From: CAZCDS01 sp964497585
Lineage (GTDB): Bacteria > Desulfobacterota > Desulfomonilia > Desulfomonilales > Desulfomonilaceae
Assembly (NCBI GenBank): GCA_964497585.1
Contig: CAZCDS010000032.1
Location: forward strand, 1-64,000
Direction of reading: 5' to 3'
DNA: 64,000 nt
Made by a program: the position numbers and the translations under genes. How positions within the stretch are numbered: the first letter of the stretch is position 1; each line of letters begins with the position of its first letter. The notes beneath the pieces were generated by a model. It saw nothing but the letters and a program-made list of their open reading frames with translations, was not told the DNA's origin and ran no database searches. Positions 8,534-16,999 of the stretch are shown piece after piece.

Positions 8534-9352
8534 TCACGCAACCATGTGGATCCGGCCTTTGCCTGTCTGCTGTGACGCTCCTTTCTTCGAAAGGAATCGA
8601 ATGATGCGGTTGCGCGTCCCATAGTAACTCGGATGCTCGATGATCTTCGTCCGGACGCGAGGCCTGGGGATGTCGACCTTGATCTCATCCAAGATCTGTG
8701 CATCCGGTCCCGGACTCATGAGAAGGATCCGGTCCGAGAGCAGTATCGCCTCGTCCACGTCGTGCGTCACCATGAATATGGTGATCCCTGAATCGAGCCA
8801 CATCCGGACGAGTTCCTCCTGGATGACCCCACGGGTGAGTGCGTCGATCTGCGCAAAAGGCTCGTCGAGAAGGAGCATTGTCGGTTGGACCGAAAAGGCC
8901 CTCGCCAGCCCCACGCGCTGCCGCATGCCGCCGGAAAGGGCCGCGGGCAGTTTATCTTCCGAGCCCTTGAGTCCCACCATGTCCACATACTTCTGGACCC
9001 ACCCGTGTATCTCACGCCTTCCCCATCCCGGGTACGCCGACTTCACCGCGAGCTTGATATTCCCAAATACGCTGAGCCAAGGCATGAGGGCAAAGTTCTG
9101 GAAAACGACCATGCGATCCAGGCCGGGCCCGGTGATCTCCTTGCCGTCTATGTAGACATACCCTTCGGTCGCGGTTTCGATTCCCGCGATGATGTTGAGC
9201 AGGGTCGACTTTCCGCACCCCGAGTGGCCCAGAACCGCCACAAACTCCTTTTCGGCCACGGAGAGTCGCACGTCACTGAATACGCAGAATGCTCCTCTAG
9301 TTCCTGAATCAACGAAGTACTTGGTCACTCCGTCCACTTTCAACAAATCCAT
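8534..9352 (-). CDS. cynD: Cyanate/nitrate-type ABC transporter ATP-binding protein
   Basis: The true start is the ATG at 9352 (MDLLKVDGVTKYFV), giving 272 residues. All ABC motifs are present: Walker A GHSGCGKST, Q-loop VFQNFALMPWL, signature LSGGMRQRVGLARA, Walker B MLLLDEPFAQID and switch His in FMVTHDVDEA. The NrtD/SsuB/TauB type serves oxyanion and small-nitrogen importers. It follows the permease by ten bases and closes the four-gene unit headed by cyanase, so cyanate is the most likely substrate. The symbol is assigned from that context. Nitrate, bicarbonate or sulfonate use cannot be excluded from this sequence alone. Confidence 0.88.
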   Translation of the reverse strand: MDLLKVDGVTKYFVDSGTRGAFCVFSDVRLSVAEKEFVAVLGHSGCGKSTLLNIIAGIETATEGYVYIDGKEITGPGLDRMVVFQNFALMPWLSVFGNIKLAVKSAYPGWGRREIHGWVQKYVDMVGLKGSEDKLPAALSGGMRQRVGLARAFSVQPTMLLLDEPFAQIDALTRGVIQEELVRMWLDSGITIFMVTHDVDEAILLSDRILLMSPGPDAQILDEIKVDIPRPRVRTKIIEHPSYYGTRNRIIRFLSKKGASQQTGKGRIHMVA

Positions 9353-9362
9353 TTTTACACTC

Positions 9363-10136
9363 CTAATCCGCGTAAGCCAGGCGACCGGCCAGGTGAGTGA
9401 ACAAATAGTCGATGAGCACTCCCACAACACCGATTACCAGGATTGCGAAGATTACGCTGGTCAGGGAGAGGTTATTCCACTCGTTCCACACGAAGTAACC
9501 CAGACCTAGAGAGCCTAGGAGGGCTTCTGCCGGAACGATTGCCACCCACGCGCTTCCCATTGATATCTTCAGACCCGCAACGATGGTCGGTCCCGCGGCC
9601 GGGAGGATTACCTTGAACACCTTGCTGACCGGGTTCATCTGCAGGATATCAGCCACATTGATGTAGTCCTTCTTTATGTTCGACACGCCGAAGGCGGTGT
9701 TGGCAAGAGTCGGCCACACGCTTGCCATGAAGACTACGAGTAATGCCGTCACTCCACTGTCCTGAACCGAATAAAGAAGCAACGGCATCCAGGCAATAGG
9801 TGAAATCGCCCTCAATATCTGAATGTACGGGTTGAGTGCCTTGAGCAGGACCTGGTTCAACCCGAGCACAACACCGAAGGCAATTGCCACCAGCGACCCT
9901 GCAATAAATCCGAGAGAAAGCCGTCCCAGGCTGTATAGTGTAAGAGTGCCTATTCCCTTGTCGTTGGGGCCGTTGTCATAGAACGGATCCGAGAGAAAAA
10001 ACCAGGATGTCTTGGCCACTGGCAACGGGCCTGGCAGACTCTTGTATGTCCACGTGTACATCTGCCAGACCAAAATGAACACCGCAAAGACGAGAAGGAA
10101 CAGCACGATCCAGTTTCTCCCGCCGGTTCTTTTCAT
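9363..10136 (-). CDS. cynB: Cyanate/nitrate-type ABC transporter permease
   Basis: 257 residues from the ATG at 10136, with GGAG eight bases upstream (a longer frame to 10223 lacks a site). Six or so membrane helices, with the EAA-like cytoplasmic loop in DILQMNPVSKVFKVILPAAG before TIVAGLKISMGSAWVAIVPAE, typical of the BPD_transp_1 family serving NrtB/SsuC/TauC. It sits 184 bases after the binding-protein gene and overlaps nothing. Inner-membrane component of the importer; substrate assigned from neighbouring cyanase. Confidence 0.88.
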   Translation of the reverse strand: MKRTGGRNWIVLFLLVFAVFILVWQMYTWTYKSLPGPLPVAKTSWFFLSDPFYDNGPNDKGIGTLTLYSLGRLSLGFIAGSLVAIAFGVVLGLNQVLLKALNPYIQILRAISPIAWMPLLLYSVQDSGVTALLVVFMASVWPTLANTAFGVSNIKKDYINVADILQMNPVSKVFKVILPAAGPTIVAGLKISMGSAWVAIVPAEALLGSLGLGYFVWNEWNNLSLTSVIFAILVIGVVGVLIDYLFTHLAGRLAYAD

Positions 10137-10320
10137 TCTTAAAACTCCTTCGAAAAAAGAGCTCCGGCTCGCCGAACGTCCGAGTGCAGTGATTCGGGCC
10201 GCGATCGCATGCGGATGGGGCAAGTATCCTGAGCGGTGCGGATATACGGACGCTCACGTCAGTCATCGGTGGACAGACTGTCGCAGTAATTGTTCAGGCA
10301 AACCGGAGCTTCTCGATGAA

Positions 10321-11721
10321 TCAGGTTCTCTTGATGGCAAAGCTTTTGAGGTATTCCTCGGGCTTTGACGGATCAAACTCCTTTCCCATGATCACATGTT
10401 TCTTGTAGGTCGTGGACGGCGCCTTGTAGCCCTTGGACTCCATCATCTCCTTGCATTCTCCGGCGAGGAAGACCTGCTCCGCGATCTTCTTGTAGTCCAC
10501 GTCTCCCTTGACATATCCCCAGCGCTTCATCTGGGTGAGGATCCAGACCGCCATTGAGTGCCACGGGAATGGGTTGAAGTCGATTCGGTCAGGCTCGTTT
10601 CTCGTATGGCCCAGGCCGTCGGGAAACTGGCCGGTGAGGACTTGCTCCACGACGATCTGCGGCTGATTGAGATAGTTCCTCGGCGAAATCGCCTTCGCGA
10701 TATCCTTGCGGTTGTCCATCTTGCTCGCAAACAGCGTGGCATCGACGATGGACTTGAACACCGCCTTGAACGTGTTCGGCATCTTGGTCGCGAACTCCTG
10801 TGAGGTCGCAAAGGCGCAGCAGGGATGGCCCGGCCAGATGTCCCGGGTCAATTTGAATATGAACCCTACGCCCTCGAACACCGCACGTTGGTTGAACGGG
10901 TCCGGCGCGAGGTATCCGTCCACGTTGCGAGCCTTGAGATTTGCCACCATCTCGGGAGGCGGTACGACACGGATTTTCACCTCCTTATCCGGATCCACGC
11001 CCCCTTCGGCCAGGAAGTAGCGCAGAAGCAAATTGTGCATCGAATAGTCAAAGGGCACGCAAAAGGTGAACCCCTTCATATCCTTGGCCTCTTTCACTCC
11101 CTTGTGCCGCTTGTGGAGCGTTATGGCCTGGCCGTTGACGTTTTCCACCGCGGGCATGTAGTACGGTGTGGCCTTTGCGCCTGCTCCCACGGTCAGCGCA
11201 AGCGGCATCGGCGAAAGCATGTGCGCACAATCAACCTGTTTGGACAGGGACCAGTCTCGGATCATGGCCCATCCCGCGGCCTTGATCACCTTGGAGCCCT
11301 TAAGACCGTGCTTCTCATAGAACCCCATGGGCTGAGCCATGATGATCGGCGTGGCGCAGGTGATCGGTATGAACCCGATGTTGAGCGACTTCTTCTCCAG
11401 GGGGCCGGTCGATTCCTTGGCCCAGGACTTGGCCGCCTCGAGGGGAAAGATGCTCGATATGACCGACATGGCTCCCGCGGACCCAAGCGCCTTCATGAAC
11501 GTGCGACGGGAAAAATCGTTGCCGCGGAAGATTGCCCTTACCACGGAACCTTCCACCGCCCGGTCCATAGCCTCTTCAAAGGCCGCCGGCTTTTCCGGCA
11601 GGCCCTCCGAACGCACGGTCTCCATGCGCGCCGTGTGTGACAGAGACACGTCCGGATCAAAGGGGTCGTTGAGGGTATTGACCGACGGTACAAGGGGTTT
11701 GTTCCTTTCTTCCTGACTCAT
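10321..11721 (-). CDS. cynA: NrtA/CynA-type substrate-binding protein with Tat signal and long N-terminal extension
   Basis: 466 residues. The ATG at 11721 has AAGGAG nine bases upstream. A twin-arginine motif, DFSRRTFMKALGSAGA, lies at about residues 69-84, preceded by an unusually long hydrophilic extension of nearly 70 residues. The periplasmic NMT1/NrtA-like fold begins at LNIGFIPITCATPIIMAQ (about residue 112). Conserved ligand-site segments include GWAMIRDWSLSK and GYLAPDPFNQRAV. It delivers substrate to the permease/ATPase encoded next. It lies 75 bases downstream of cyanase, which supports cyanate as ligand, although nitrate-type proteins look alike. The extension is odd; an internal ATG (Met33) has no ribosome site. 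Confidence 0.85.
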   Translation of the reverse strand: MSQEERNKPLVPSVNTLNDPFDPDVSLSHTARMETVRSEGLPEKPAAFEEAMDRAVEGSVVRAIFRGNDFSRRTFMKALGSAGAMSVISSIFPLEAAKSWAKESTGPLEKKSLNIGFIPITCATPIIMAQPMGFYEKHGLKGSKVIKAAGWAMIRDWSLSKQVDCAHMLSPMPLALTVGAGAKATPYYMPAVENVNGQAITLHKRHKGVKEAKDMKGFTFCVPFDYSMHNLLLRYFLAEGGVDPDKEVKIRVVPPPEMVANLKARNVDGYLAPDPFNQRAVFEGVGFIFKLTRDIWPGHPCCAFATSQEFATKMPNTFKAVFKSIVDATLFASKMDNRKDIAKAISPRNYLNQPQIVVEQVLTGQFPDGLGHTRNEPDRIDFNPFPWHSMAVWILTQMKRWGYVKGDVDYKKIAEQVFLAGECKEMMESKGYKAPSTTYKKHVIMGKEFDPSKPEEYLKSFAIKRT

Positions 11722-11796
11722 GCTACACTCCTTAGGGAGAACTTTTCGAATCTGTTTACGCTTACTTCCGAGGACGCGGTCCTCGGTGTGAAACTC

Positions 11797-12240
11797 CTAC
11801 CACTTACGGTACGGAAGAAACTTGCCGCTATAGGTGATCACTACGCGATCGCCCTTGGGATCCTCTTTCCTGTCGATGCCGATCTCGAAGTCGATGGCGC
11901 TCATGATGCCGTCACCGAACATCTCGTGAATGATCTCCTTCATGGTGGTCCCGTACACCTGGGTGATCTCGTGGAACCGGTAGATTAAGGGATCCGCGGA
12001 GACCGTCTCATCAAGGGATCCTTTCATGGGACATTCCTGCAAGGTCCGGGCGACCTCGTCGTCGAGTCCGAGAATTGCTACCGCTTTGGCAGCCTCCTGT
12101 TCGTTCATGCTGTTCTGACCGAGCAAAACTGACGTAACCCAGATCTTGTCGGCGCCGACGGCTTCGCCGATCTGCTCCCAGGTGAGCTGTTTTTCCTTCT
12201 TTGCCTTCACAATCATGTCAGTGGCTTCTTGTCGAGTCAC
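11797..12240 (-). CDS. cynS: Cyanase (cyanate hydratase)
   Basis: Decomposes cyanate with bicarbonate to ammonia and CO2. The GTG at 12240 is the start: GAGGAGGT lies five bases upstream and it gives 147 residues, the usual length. The upstream ATG at 12321 would add a non-homologous tail. The N-terminal DNA-binding-like helical domain (residues 1-70) is followed by the catalytic domain. The three active-site residues of E. coli cyanase (Arg96, Glu99, Ser122) are present here as Arg88 and Glu91 in LIYRFHE and Ser114 in GIMSAID. First gene of the minus-strand unit with the transporter genes, so uptake and breakdown are coupled. Confidence 0.96.
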   Translation of the reverse strand: MTRQEATDMIVKAKKEKQLTWEQIGEAVGADKIWVTSVLLGQNSMNEQEAAKAVAILGLDDEVARTLQECPMKGSLDETVSADPLIYRFHEITQVYGTTMKEIIHEMFGDGIMSAIDFEIGIDRKEDPKGDRVVITYSGKFLPYRKW

Positions 12241-12412
12241 GTGGTACCTCCTCGCAAAAATCCATGTATGCTGGGACAGAGAAGGGAGCAACGACTGTGC
12301 CACGGTGGGATTCAGTCGCAATCTTGATGGCTAACACACTGATATATTTATACTAAAGTTGGCAACTCTGAGGCTGTTGATGTGGGCAAGGGAGGAACCA
12401 AGACGTACATTT

Positions 12413-12470
12413 AGGTAACTTTTTGCCTCTTCACCTACCTCGATGTATGTTTCTTTTATTTGAGTTACCT
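12413..12470. promoter_or_regulatory. Spaced inverted repeat upstream of cynS
   Basis: AGGTAACT (12413-12420) and AGTTACCT (12463-12470) are perfect inverted copies 42 bases apart, with CACCTACC (12432) and GGTAGG (12474) as a second, weaker inverted pair. They lie between cynS and the sugar transferase gene, in an AT-rich 295-base gap that must carry the cyn promoter. Could be an operator or a transcript-end structure; the function is inferred. Confidence 0.3.
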
Positions 12471-12535
12471 TGTGGTAGGGAATTTTGACGTAGGCTGCCC
12501 CGGCGAAGGTTCCCGAAGAGCACTATGCCCACGGG

Positions 12536-13210
12536 TCAGCGCTCCCCTAAGCTTCTCGAGCTCGTGGGCCGATCTTCCGCGGTCGGCATCCCCGTGGTAA
12601 CCGACGAGCCCGCGGCTCCTGTGAATCTGCTCGCGGTGGCCTGACCCTCCTCGCTAACCCCTGAACCGGAAATCACTGTGGCAATCCCGAGGAGCAGGAT
12701 TCGCAGGTCAAACATGAGCGACCAGTTGTCTACGTAGAAGAGGTCCAGCTTGAATTTCTTCTCCCAAGTGTTGGCATTTCGGCCGTTGACCACAGCCCAA
12801 CCCACAATCCCCGGGGGAACCTCGTGCCTGCGAAACTGATCCGGTGAGTAGAGGGGGAGATACTCGAGGGGAAGCGGTCGCGGCCCAACCAGACTCATAT
12901 CACCCCGGAGCACGCTCCAGAGCTGAGGCAACTCGTCGAGGCTCGTTCGGCGGAGGAATCGGCCGAGCCGGGTGAGACGACGTTCGTCCGGCAAGGGGCG
13001 CCCGGCTGCATCGCAGTCAGTGGTCATTGACCTGAATTTCAGGAACGTAAAGGGCGTGCCGTGTAGCCCACCGCGCTGGTCGCGAAAAATGACCGGCAGT
13101 CCCATGTTCAGCAGAATCAAAACCGCGACTGCTGCGAAGATGGGTGAGAACATCACCAGTCCGACAGAAGCAGCACATACATCCAGAATTCGTTTGATGG
13201 TCCGCGCCAT
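12536..13210 (-). CDS. Phosphoglycosyl transferase (initiating sugar transferase, PglC/WcaJ type)
   Basis: 224 residues from MARTIKRILD at 13210; the longer frame to 13408 lacks a ribosome site. Monotopic PGT fold: an N-terminal reentrant hydrophobic helix (residues 8-36), FKFRSM-type motif in FTFLKFRSMTT, and the catalytic Asp-Glu dyad at residues 92-93 in SLDELPQLWSVLRGDMSL, followed by VGPRPL. It transfers a sugar-1-phosphate from a UDP-sugar to undecaprenyl phosphate, starting repeat-unit assembly. The tail of about 35 residues is Ser/Thr/Gly-rich and probably disordered. It points away from the polysaccharide genes, across a 1-kb gap. Confidence 0.9.
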   Translation of the reverse strand: MARTIKRILDVCAASVGLVMFSPIFAAVAVLILLNMGLPVIFRDQRGGLHGTPFTFLKFRSMTTDCDAAGRPLPDERRLTRLGRFLRRTSLDELPQLWSVLRGDMSLVGPRPLPLEYLPLYSPDQFRRHEVPPGIVGWAVVNGRNANTWEKKFKLDLFYVDNWSLMFDLRILLLGIATVISGSGVSEEGQATASRFTGAAGSSVTTGMPTAEDRPTSSRSLGER

Positions 13211-14221
13211 GGTGTTACCGTTGCGAGGGCGATTATAACACTTCGCCTTGAACGACGAAATCAGAAGCCGTCCTGCGCTTGGAAAGAGGTGACTTGGTAG
13301 CCGATGCCACGGCATTGGGAATGAAGGGCGAACAGTGTCAGACCGCCAAATGCCGAAAGGAGGGGCTCGGGAAGCCACTCTCTTGACAAGGGGCGTGGCG
13401 TACACCATAATGTTTGTCTATACCTACGGTAGGCGATCCTAGGAGTTAGTCAGTCACCCGTAGGGCTACTCAAAAACCGATCCCGGCTCACGGTTCCGTT
13501 GCAGAGACACCTGCGTGTTTCGGCGCTTAACTCATGTATTAGATGAAGTTAGGCGATCAATACTTTGATTCTCCCGCGCATTTTGGCTAGCAAGAAGGCA
13601 ACGTGCACAGCCTCCTCGTGTCGTGATGGGCACTCCGTGTGCTCGTGTCTTCGCGAGGAATCTCGGATTTCACCTCCGCAGTTCTCGACGGGGATTCAGA
13701 ATTGGGCCAACGTTCGGGGGTCCGGCCCGCGACCCTCAGAGTCATCATCACAATAATCAATGATATCAGATAATTGGATCATTTTTGGAGGGGGCGAAGC
13801 CTGCGAAGGGGCGAACCTTTTCAACATCTCTTGGCCTCCTCAGCATAGGTCGGCGTCGGGGGGCTCCCTCGCCGTCCCGAGAGGGGGATGGTGCCTTTTA
13901 GGCGCTGTCCTGACGCGGCTCTCAGACGGGAGAGATAATGGCTTTTGGCGAGAGAGAAACCCGGTCAAGCACATGAGCGAAGCCGAATGAACTGCCTCTC
14001 AACCCACTGAGCCCACCAGGTCGAAATGTGGTCGCATATGAGAGCACGACAACCGGGGTGACGGGGTTGTCATTCCCGAAGCCGTGTGGCCCGGTGAGGT
14101 TTTGCAGGCTTTGTGGAAAGTCCTCGCAATGCGGCCCGTTTTCGGGCTGGCTCCTGGCCGCTGAAGTTCCGGGAATAACCGTGGCGCAGGGTTGCTCGGA
14201 TGTGAGGCATCAGGAAGACTC
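13211..14221. other. 1-kb divergent intergenic region at the polysaccharide locus edge
   Basis: No gene can be supported in about 1 kb. It separates the divergent sugar transferase and the Wzz/kinase gene and should carry promoters for both. Short frames here have no recognisable product. I looked for a c-di-GMP riboswitch and for the ops/JUMPstart element and did not find either. Confidence 0.5.
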
Positions 14222-16543
14222 ATGGGTACCGGTAGCAACGATTTTGGTGCAGGCGGGACCGTTCGACCGCAGGAGGGAGCCCGCAACCGAGGGGGCTTCG
14301 GTCCGTTTGGCGAGCAACTGCAGTTCAGGGACTACATCTCCATACTTTTAAAGAGGAGATGGTTGATCGTCGCCGCCTTTCTGGCTGTATTGGCGGCAGG
14401 CTGGGTGACTGTGAACTCGCAGGTACCGGTGTACCGGGCCTCCGCGACCTTGGAGGTCCGACAGGAAGGTCCTCACTCTATCAAGACCCTTGGTGAAGCC
14501 GTCACCTCTAGCTGGTGGGCCCACGAGGAAACATACGCGACCCTGGCAATACTCTTCCAGAGCACATCCATTGCGGTCGAAGTGGTCCGCCGGATGAAGC
14601 TGGCTGATGCCCCCGAATTCTACACCGCGCCGAAGCCGCGAATTACCCTTCCGAGTCTCTTGTGGAACTCGCTGCTCGCATGGGTGAGCCCCGACGAGTC
14701 GGAAAAGGATCAGGAGCTCGACAGTTTGGAAGAGGCTCTGGCGGAGATCGTCGTGCGCGGTCTTTCCGCGCAGCGGGTTGGAAACAGCAGGATGATGCGC
14801 GTGAGCATGGATTTCTGGGACCCCGTGCTGGCGAAGGAGATACTTGAAACGTACATTCAGTGCTATCTGGAGCGTAATCTGGAACAACGACGTAAGGCCC
14901 TCTCAGACGCTTCCGTGTGGCTCAAAGATGAACTGAAGAAGACCGAGAAAAGGCTCGTTGACTCGCTCACCGCGCTGATCAAATTCACCAGTAAACACGG
15001 TATGGTCTCCCTGGATCAGCGCGACAATCATCTGCTTACCTTTTTCAACAAAGCCGCCGAGAATCTTGCCAAATCCCGGGAGCAGAGAGTCCAGCTCGAG
15101 GCGTCCCTGACCGCCAAGAAAGCCCTCCCCATGGCACTACTCCCACAGAATATGACGCCCATGGATCTTCCTCGGCTCGGCGAAATGCTGGCGATCATGG
15201 AATCGGAGTATTCCGAGATGAAGGAGATATATTCGCCGGACTATCCCAAGATGAAACTGCTGGCGAAACAGATTGAGGTGCTCAGGGAAAGGGTTGAGCA
15301 AATCAAAAAGGGAGTCGTTACCGCGGCTCTCGAGACGGCGAAGAACCAGGAAGTGCTCAACACAAAGAGCTTTGAGATGGCGAAAAGGGCAGCCATGGAC
15401 TCCAATTCACTTAGTGTGGAACACGCGGTGCTGAAGAAGGAAGTAGAAACCAACGAACGGCTCTTCAAGCTCCTCCTCGAGAAGTCGAAGAACATGGAGT
15501 TGACCGCCCAAATTGTGGAAAACAACCTGGCCGTGGTGGATGCCCCCAAGACACCGATCCGCCCTATCCGGCCTCGCAAGAATCGGATCTTGCTGGTGGC
15601 GGGGCTCCTGGGAATCGTACTCGGGGTTTCTTGTGCTCTTATCCTCGAGCACCTGGATGACAAGATCCGCACGAGTGAAGACGTGGAAAAGAAACTTGGA
15701 CTTGCCAATCTCGGGATCGTCCCGGACATAAAGAAGCTGGGCTTCTCGAGTCAAGGAGCACGGGGAACCTTTGAGTTTCTCCCCTATTCCTCGCCGAGGT
15801 CCCGGGTTTCCGATGCTGTTGCGAGTATAACGACGTCGGTCTTTCTAGCGTCGTCCAAGAGTTCGGCTCGAACGATCCTGGTTTCCAGTGCCGTACCCGG
15901 CGAGGGTAAGACCTTCGTAGCCATCTCGCTGGCCACTGCCATCAGCGCCCAGGATCGCAAGGTGATCGTCGTCGATACCGACCTGCGAAAACCGACCGTG
16001 GGGGACGTTTTCGGGGCGGGTAAGAGTTCGGTTGGCCTGACCGCTCTGCTCGGTCGAGATGACGTGAAACTCTCGCACGTGATGCGTCGTTCCGAGGTTC
16101 CGCGACTCTGCTACTTGCCCGCTGGGGCTGCGGCCACCAATCCTCCCGGTTTTCTCAGGTCCCAGCGCATGGCTCGCCTCGTTTCCCATCTTGAGCGGAT
16201 ATTTGACTTCGTCATCTTCGACAGTCCGCCCACCATTGGATTTCCCGATGTACAAATTCTGTCGGACATTTGTGACTCCGTCATACTCGTAACCAAAGAA
16301 GGCCACGTGTCCGCGGATCTGTTGAAGCATGCAGTGAGTCTGATCTCCTTGGCCGGCGGTAACATTCTCGGAGTGGTGCTCAACATGGCCAATGTGCGCC
16401 ATTCCAACTACGGGCGATATGGATATTACAATCATTACCGATATTACAAATACGACAAGTACTACTCCTCGGACGGTGAGCGCAGCTCCCGAGGCCGATC
16501 CGGGAGCAGGAAGCGGACCTCCGACGTCATCGACCGAGGCTGA
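14222..16543 (+). CDS. Wzz-type chain-length determinant fused to BY-kinase (Wzc-like)
   Basis: 773 residues from the ATG at 14222 (AGGAAG four bases upstream). A first membrane helix near residue 40-65, a long extracytoplasmic coiled-coil region (about 150-430), a second helix near 453-475 with a P-rich lead (RPIRPRKN), then the cytoplasmic tyrosine kinase. The kinase has Walker A VPGEGKT (about residue 560), Walker A' VVDTDLRKP and Walker B VIFDSPP. The C-terminus is a Tyr cluster (NYGRYGYYNHYRYYKYDKYY), the autophosphorylation tail. It controls polymer length and export. It is the first gene of the plus-strand locus. Confidence 0.95.
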   Translation: MGTGSNDFGAGGTVRPQEGARNRGGFGPFGEQLQFRDYISILLKRRWLIVAAFLAVLAAGWVTVNSQVPVYRASATLEVRQEGPHSIKTLGEAVTSSWWAHEETYATLAILFQSTSIAVEVVRRMKLADAPEFYTAPKPRITLPSLLWNSLLAWVSPDESEKDQELDSLEEALAEIVVRGLSAQRVGNSRMMRVSMDFWDPVLAKEILETYIQCYLERNLEQRRKALSDASVWLKDELKKTEKRLVDSLTALIKFTSKHGMVSLDQRDNHLLTFFNKAAENLAKSREQRVQLEASLTAKKALPMALLPQNMTPMDLPRLGEMLAIMESEYSEMKEIYSPDYPKMKLLAKQIEVLRERVEQIKKGVVTAALETAKNQEVLNTKSFEMAKRAAMDSNSLSVEHAVLKKEVETNERLFKLLLEKSKNMELTAQIVENNLAVVDAPKTPIRPIRPRKNRILLVAGLLGIVLGVSCALILEHLDDKIRTSEDVEKKLGLANLGIVPDIKKLGFSSQGARGTFEFLPYSSPRSRVSDAVASITTSVFLASSKSSARTILVSSAVPGEGKTFVAISLATAISAQDRKVIVVDTDLRKPTVGDVFGAGKSSVGLTALLGRDDVKLSHVMRRSEVPRLCYLPAGAAATNPPGFLRSQRMARLVSHLERIFDFVIFDSPPTIGFPDVQILSDICDSVILVTKEGHVSADLLKHAVSLISLAGGNILGVVLNMANVRHSNYGRYGYYNHYRYYKYDKYYSSDGERSSRGRSGSRKRTSDVIDRG

Positions 16544-16999
16544 ACCCGTGTTGCCAAGGCCAAGAGATTCAGAGAGGGCGAGGTCTGAAAACCACGCGCG
16601 TGGGCGACCTGCGTCGTAGGCGTGTGGCCATCGACTACGGGGGGTATCCACGGATCCAGACACGAGCTGTTCCAGTGCGAGGAGAAGCCTTCCACGGACT
16701 AAGAGGGGAGTACGGGCATACATGCCCTTGATCGCCGGAGCTTACGCGATATTTGCGACAACTCGCATCTCAATTTCCCGGATCTCTTCCAGATCCTGAA
16801 GGCGACAGACGAAAGTGTCTGCATTCATTCCTTCCTTGCAATATGCGTTGGGCATGGCCAGAGTTGAAGATTTTCTATGGGTAGGGGACGACCTGACCAA
16901 CTTGAGGAAGACAATTCCGTGTCTCCAGGCATTTCATACGGGAACGACATTCTTGCCTACGCATGATATTGCAGACGGTCACCGGAGGATGGTCCACCA
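16544..16999. other. Intergenic stretch
   Basis: 456 bases between the BY-kinase and the fused sugar transferase. A 71-codon frame at 16815 overlaps the next gene and has no recognisable product. I see no terminator with a T-tract. Confidence 0.4.

Noticed and set aside
13211..14221. c-di-GMP riboswitch or ops/JUMPstart element at the polysaccharide locus
   Set aside because: GGCGAAGCC-like strings were seen near 13790, but neither the GEMM stems nor GGCGGTAG could be found.
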